Source of the DNA: JAJRZL01 sp964557855
Lineage (GTDB): Bacteria; Zixibacteria; MSB-5A5; GN15; FEB-12
Assembly (NCBI GenBank): GCA_964557855.1
Contig: CAZLBP010000011.1
Coordinates: 42,664-106,663, forward strand
Direction: 5' to 3'
Length of the DNA: 64,000 bases
Shown piece by piece: positions 61,241-64,000 of this stretch (positions within the stretch are counted from its first letter, which is position 1; the number at the start of each line of letters is the position of its first letter). Position numbers and translations under genes: made by a program. The notes beneath the pieces are model-generated. The model was given only the letters and a program-made list of their open reading frames with translations. It was not told where the DNA came from and did not search any database.

Positions 61241-61813
61241 TTATTGTTGCGGCGAATGGCAGTGTTTAATCGCATCGGTATAAGTAACTCCATTCATAAT
61301 ATCTCCGAATCTGTCACGAATACCTTGGATAGTCCTTATACTGAAAGCAAGTAGAAGCCAAACGATAGATGCCATTAGTAGTAGTGGAGAGACACGTATT
61401 AGGTGCCAGAACAGAATAAGATGCATCTGCCTAAGAACGGTCCAAACTTGATTCTTAGTTTCTGTATCGGGAATACGATTAACCTTCTCCTTTACCTGTT
61501 TTGCGTAATCAAGAATTGGTTCTTTTCTCAGATTCTTGACGACAAGAGGCATGAAGAGAACATGAATCAAGTTGAGTTTATGAGCGGAACGAATACTTGA
61601 GTTTAGCATCTCTCTTACGACTTGATATGGTTCAGAGTCTCGTTCCAGCAATCCATCTGACGCCATGTCAAAGACGTAGTCTCGCAGTTCGAAGAGTTGT
61701 TGCCGCGTTACGTCGATAATATACTGCTGCCAGAACCAGTATACCAGAGCAAAGGCGATGGCAAAAGTGACTACTGTCGAAATCGAAAAAATAAGCTGTG
61801 TATCCATAATCAC
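61241..61813 (-). CDS. Hypothetical membrane protein (AT-rich pair, gene 2)
   Basis: A 190-residue protein with an N-terminal helix (about residues 8-28) and one or two C-terminal helices (about 132-160). Between them is a charged helical domain (QQLFELRDYVFDMASDGLLERDSEPYQVVREMLNSS). The start is GTG 61813 or ATG 61807; GTGA overlaps the stop of the partner gene. Base composition is more AT-rich than neighbours. No family is recognised; it could be a recently acquired two-gene module. Confidence 0.55.
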   Translation of the reverse strand: MIMDTQLIFSISTVVTFAIAFALVYWFWQQYIIDVTRQQLFELRDYVFDMASDGLLERDSEPYQVVREMLNSSIRSAHKLNLIHVLFMPLVVKNLRKEPILDYAKQVKEKVNRIPDTETKNQVWTVLRQMHLILFWHLIRVSPLLLMASIVWLLLAFSIRTIQGIRDRFGDIMNGVTYTDAIKHCHSPQQ

Positions 61814-62274
61814 CCACCTTTCGGCGTATCTCCTGTCGGAGTGAGTCCGCTACTACTTCTATTTGAATCAAGTCTTTGTTCCAATTCTCTTATACGGCCT
61901 TGCAGGTATGCAGTTTTCCTTCTTCGCAACTTGGCCTGCAACAATCCAAATAGAATCGCAACTAACGACACTACCCATGCCCATCGACAACTCAAGTCAA
62001 TAGCTGACCATAAGGTTACAAAAAAGTGTAAATCTGAATCAATGTTGACGGCTGTATCCGTACCGGCTACTGCCTTTACAATGCTAACAATGCTGGACAG
62101 TAGAAATATGACGACTGTCAATTTGGCGGCCAGTCGCAAGAAATCAAACAGCTTATCGAAGACACGAAAGATAAGCCTGATTCGTTCCAGCTGAACTCCA
62201 TCACTTTCAGTAGCATCCATTTGAAATTGAACTAATCGTCCATCTGTCGATCTGTCAATAACAATTCTAGTCAT
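61810..62274 (-). CDS. Hypothetical membrane protein (AT-rich pair, gene 1)
   Basis: A 154-residue protein starting at ATG 62274 (MTRIVIDRSTDG); a longer frame to 62295 is possible. Two membrane segments (about residues 50-70 and 90-115) are followed by a basic, coiled-coil-like tail (LRRRKTAYLQGRIRELEQRLD). It overlaps the next gene by 4 bases and shares its low GC content. No homologous family is recognised. Confidence 0.5.
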   Translation of the reverse strand: MTRIVIDRSTDGRLVQFQMDATESDGVQLERIRLIFRVFDKLFDFLRLAAKLTVVIFLLSSIVSIVKAVAGTDTAVNIDSDLHFFVTLWSAIDLSCRWAWVVSLVAILFGLLQAKLRRRKTAYLQGRIRELEQRLDSNRSSSGLTPTGDTPKGG

Positions 62275-62606
62275 AGATAGACGCCAAGGCCACATTTACT
62301 CTGGGCTTCAAAACCACAAAGTGCTACTTTCGAACAGAGTCGACGATATCCGCTTGATTTGGAATTGACGGCGGGACGATCCCCATCCGGAAATGGTGGT
62401 TTTTGGAATACTGTGTTCCATAATTGATTGGCTGAAAAACCAGGCTCACCAGTCATTTTCTGTGATCGGCAACTGTATCGGAGTAACGCTGATTGGTCAA
62501 AAGAAAACCTCAACCCACCCAAATTAAAGGATAGCCCCTGATCCTTTAATTTCGAGAATACTCGTAACAGCGAAACCAAATCCCCTATTGTCCTGTTTTT
62601 GGGCTT
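62275..62606. other. Intergenic with a perfect 12-bp palindrome
   Basis: Between divergent genes. AAATTAAAGGAT (62521-62532) is exactly complementary to ATCCTTTAATTT (62541-62552) with an 8-base loop. It lies 55 bases before the next ATG and could be an operator or terminator. Nothing else is supported. Confidence 0.5.
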
Positions 62607-63278
62607 ATGAACTACCAACAAGTCATGGCCGAGCTCAAACAGATGGGGGCGGCACAGAACGTCAAGGTCTACAAGCGGCACGGCGCCGGAGATAATCTGT
62701 TCGGAGTCAGTTTCGCCGATCTGAACAAGCTCACGAAGAAGATCAAAGTCGATCACGAGCTGGCAGTACAGCTGTGGGAGTCAGGGAATGTCGATGCTCA
62801 GTCGCTGGCGACTATGATCATGGACCCCAACAAGTTGACAGCTTCGACGGTCAACAAATGGGTGAAAATGTCGAGCTACTACCTGGTCGTGGATCTGTTC
62901 GCTGGTGTCGTTGCGAGGTCGCCGTTCGGGCTGAAGAAGATGGAGCAGTGGATGAAGTCAAAAAGGGAATACGAGCGCCAGGCGGGGTATTCTGTATTGG
63001 CGTCGTCGCTTAAGGACGGTGATGAGATCTCCGATGCAGACTGCAAGAAATACCTGAAGGTGATCGAGAAGGAAATCCACACCTCCCCCAACCGAGCACG
63101 GCATACGATGAACAACGCTGTGCTTGCGATCGGCGTCTTCCGGCCGCATTTGGCCGAAGTTGCGACCGAGACGGCGAATCGTATCGGCAAAGTCGAGGTC
63201 GACCACGGGGAGACATCGTGCAAGACGCCCGATGCGGTGGAGTACATAAGGAAAGCCTTGAAAAGGCGGCGGTGTTGA
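62607..63278 (+). CDS. AlkD-family DNA alkylation repair protein
   Basis: A 223-residue HEAT-repeat protein. The family pattern is visible: MAELKQMGAAQNVKVYKRHGAGDNLFGVSFADLNKLTKKIKVDHELAVQLWESGNVDAQSLATMI, WVKMSSYYLVVDLF, and later NRARHTMNNAVLAIG and YIRKALKRR. AlkD-type glycosylases remove alkylated bases without flipping. The length is normal. With the AlkC-like gene at 33108 this gives two distinct HEAT glycosylase-type genes in one window. Confidence 0.85.
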   Translation: MNYQQVMAELKQMGAAQNVKVYKRHGAGDNLFGVSFADLNKLTKKIKVDHELAVQLWESGNVDAQSLATMIMDPNKLTASTVNKWVKMSSYYLVVDLFAGVVARSPFGLKKMEQWMKSKREYERQAGYSVLASSLKDGDEISDADCKKYLKVIEKEIHTSPNRARHTMNNAVLAIGVFRPHLAEVATETANRIGKVEVDHGETSCKTPDAVEYIRKALKRRRC

Positions 63279-63279
63279 G

Positions 63280-63362
63280 GGCAGATGTGGACATCTGCCG
63301 CTCACAGATCCTCACCCCGGCCTTCGGCCAACCCCTCTCCTTGCGAAAGAGAGGGGACGGAG
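63280..63362. repeat. Repeat pair: GGCAGATG hairpin and decayed CCTCACCCC repeat (copy 3)
   Basis: GGCAGATGTGGACATCTGCCG (63280-63300) matches the unit at 26487-26508 in inverse orientation. A diverged third copy of the CCTCACCCC hairpin follows at 63309-63362. Both are between the alkylation-repair gene and the convergent methyltransferase. Confidence 0.7.
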
Positions 63363-63373
63363 CTAAGTTGGTG

Positions 63374-64000
63374 CTAGCCACTCGGTTTGACGGCGGTGAT
63401 GACCATCTGATTAAGATTCTCTGACAGCGGTTTGCCGTCATAACCGCCGAATATCTTAACGTCTTCAAAGCCGACGCTACCAAGCAACTGCGTGATTTCC
63501 TGAGGATTGTAGAAGCGGATTGAAAACGGCGTGTCTTTTCTGACCCCGTTGCGAATCATGATCCGCCGATTGGTCATCCTCCCGGTCTCACTGTCAAATG
63601 TGATGCGGTCAATCAGCAGATCTTCACCCTTCTCTTTAACGAAATACGGACGGTGGTCTTTCATCGTTATATCCCGATTGTGGCCATCGAAACAGAACAC
63701 GCCGCCCGGCTTGAGAGCTCGAAAAACGTTCTTCAAAACGCGGGCATTGTCATCGTCATTAAAATACCCAAACGATGTATAGAGCAGCAGCACACGATCG
63801 AACTCGTTCGTGTACGATATCTCCCTCATGTCACTCCTAACGTAGGTGACCTCTACCCCCAGCTTTTCAGCCGAAGTGCGAGCCAGCGTTAGAAAGCCTT
63901 CAGTAAGATCGACCCCGGTCACATCGTGCCCGGCTCTCGCCAGAAGATTGCTGTGCCGGCCATGGCCGCAGGCCAGATCCAGGATCTTGAGAGGACGGTC
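63374..64000 (-). CDS. SAM-dependent class I methyltransferase (N-terminus outside window)
   Basis: 209 codons are visible and the frame is open to the window end, so the start is beyond 64000. The SAM motif LDLACGHGRHS and VTGVDLTEGFL are at the start of the visible part, then RSDMREI and FDRVLLLYTSFGYF. ALKPGGVFCFDGHN and a C-terminal beta region (SIRFYNPQEITQLLGSVGFEDVKIFGGYDG) follow. It belongs to the small-molecule/ubiE-like group; the substrate is unknown. It is convergent with the AlkD-like gene. Confidence 0.82.
   Translation of the reverse strand, partial: DRPLKILDLACGHGRHSNLLARAGHDVTGVDLTEGFLTLARTSAEKLGVEVTYVRSDMREISYTNEFDRVLLLYTSFGYFNDDDNARVLKNVFRALKPGGVFCFDGHNRDITMKDHRPYFVKEKGEDLLIDRITFDSETGRMTNRRIMIRNGVRKDTPFSIRFYNPQEITQLLGSVGFEDVKIFGGYDGKPLSENLNQMVITAVKPSG

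Noticed and set aside
1..64000. CRISPR arrays, rRNA or tRNA genes
   Set aside because: No regularly spaced direct repeats of CRISPR type and no rRNA or complete tRNA cloverleaf were recognised on reading.

Overview
The window looks like a chromosomal segment of a Gram-negative bacterium of the FCB group, plausibly Candidatus Zixibacteria or a close relative. That assignment is inference. It rests on outer-membrane genes (KDO synthesis, LptC, TonB-type barrel), PorV/PorQ-like barrels next to secreted proteins with FlgD-like C-terminal domains, an SBBP-repeat protein ending in a dockerin-like module, bactofilin and a cobalamin-dependent ribonucleotide reductase. Genes are dense on both strands. 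Intergenic gaps carry many dispersed hairpin repeats.

Layout. 0-9.3 kb: barrel fragment, large secreted FlgD-like protein and PorV-like barrel in one run, then a secreted zinc metallopeptidase, RmuC, a second PorV-like barrel and a cysteine-rich HMA protein. 9.5-10.4 kb: ArsR repressor with a palindromic operator and a wrecked ACR3 arsenite-pump gene. 10.5-14.2 kb: two secreted proteins. 14.5-26.3 kb: class II ribonucleotide reductase, a membrane glycosyltransferase gene broken by a frameshift and a 157-bp MITE, a MEMO-AMMECR1 fusion, an alkaline-phosphatase-superfamily enzyme and small genes among palindromic repeats. 26.7-32.7 kb: a LiaI-like peptide, a BlaI-like repressor interrupted by an amber codon, and a regulatory locus with a 1400-residue kinase-TPR-GAF-AAA-Fis protein, a small exported peptide preceded by a sigma54-like promoter, and an HTH-WYL-like protein. 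33-38.4 kb: AlkC-like protein, oligoendopeptidase F, a PDZ protein and a membrane protein. 38.6-42.9 kb: a DUF4430-like lipoprotein and kdsA-kdsC-kdsD-lpxL-lptC. 43.1-45.5 kb (minus strand): aroH-tyrA-aminotransferase behind a leader peptide and attenuator. 45.6-55.6 kb: rpmH-rnpA-yidD-yidC-mnmE-mnmG-rsmG-parA-parB-M23 peptidase-bactofilin, with two perfect parS sites and a DnaA-box cluster that is a candidate oriC. 55.6-64 kb: MoxR, isoaspartyl peptidase, small genes, a truncated ORF6N gene, DUF559, DUF58, an AT-rich membrane-protein pair, an AlkD-like protein and a methyltransferase cut by the window end.

The best discovery is the aro attenuator. A 35-codon leader ORF carries seven consecutive aromatic codons (4 Tyr, 3 Phe), followed by mutually exclusive antiterminator and terminator hairpins, all ahead of aroH. 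Its promoter sits so close to the leader ATG that the transcript should be leaderless, and kdsA has the same arrangement. Second is the MITE: removing it with one CTAG copy, and one T from an upstream T-run, restores a continuous 651-codon glycosyltransferase frame.
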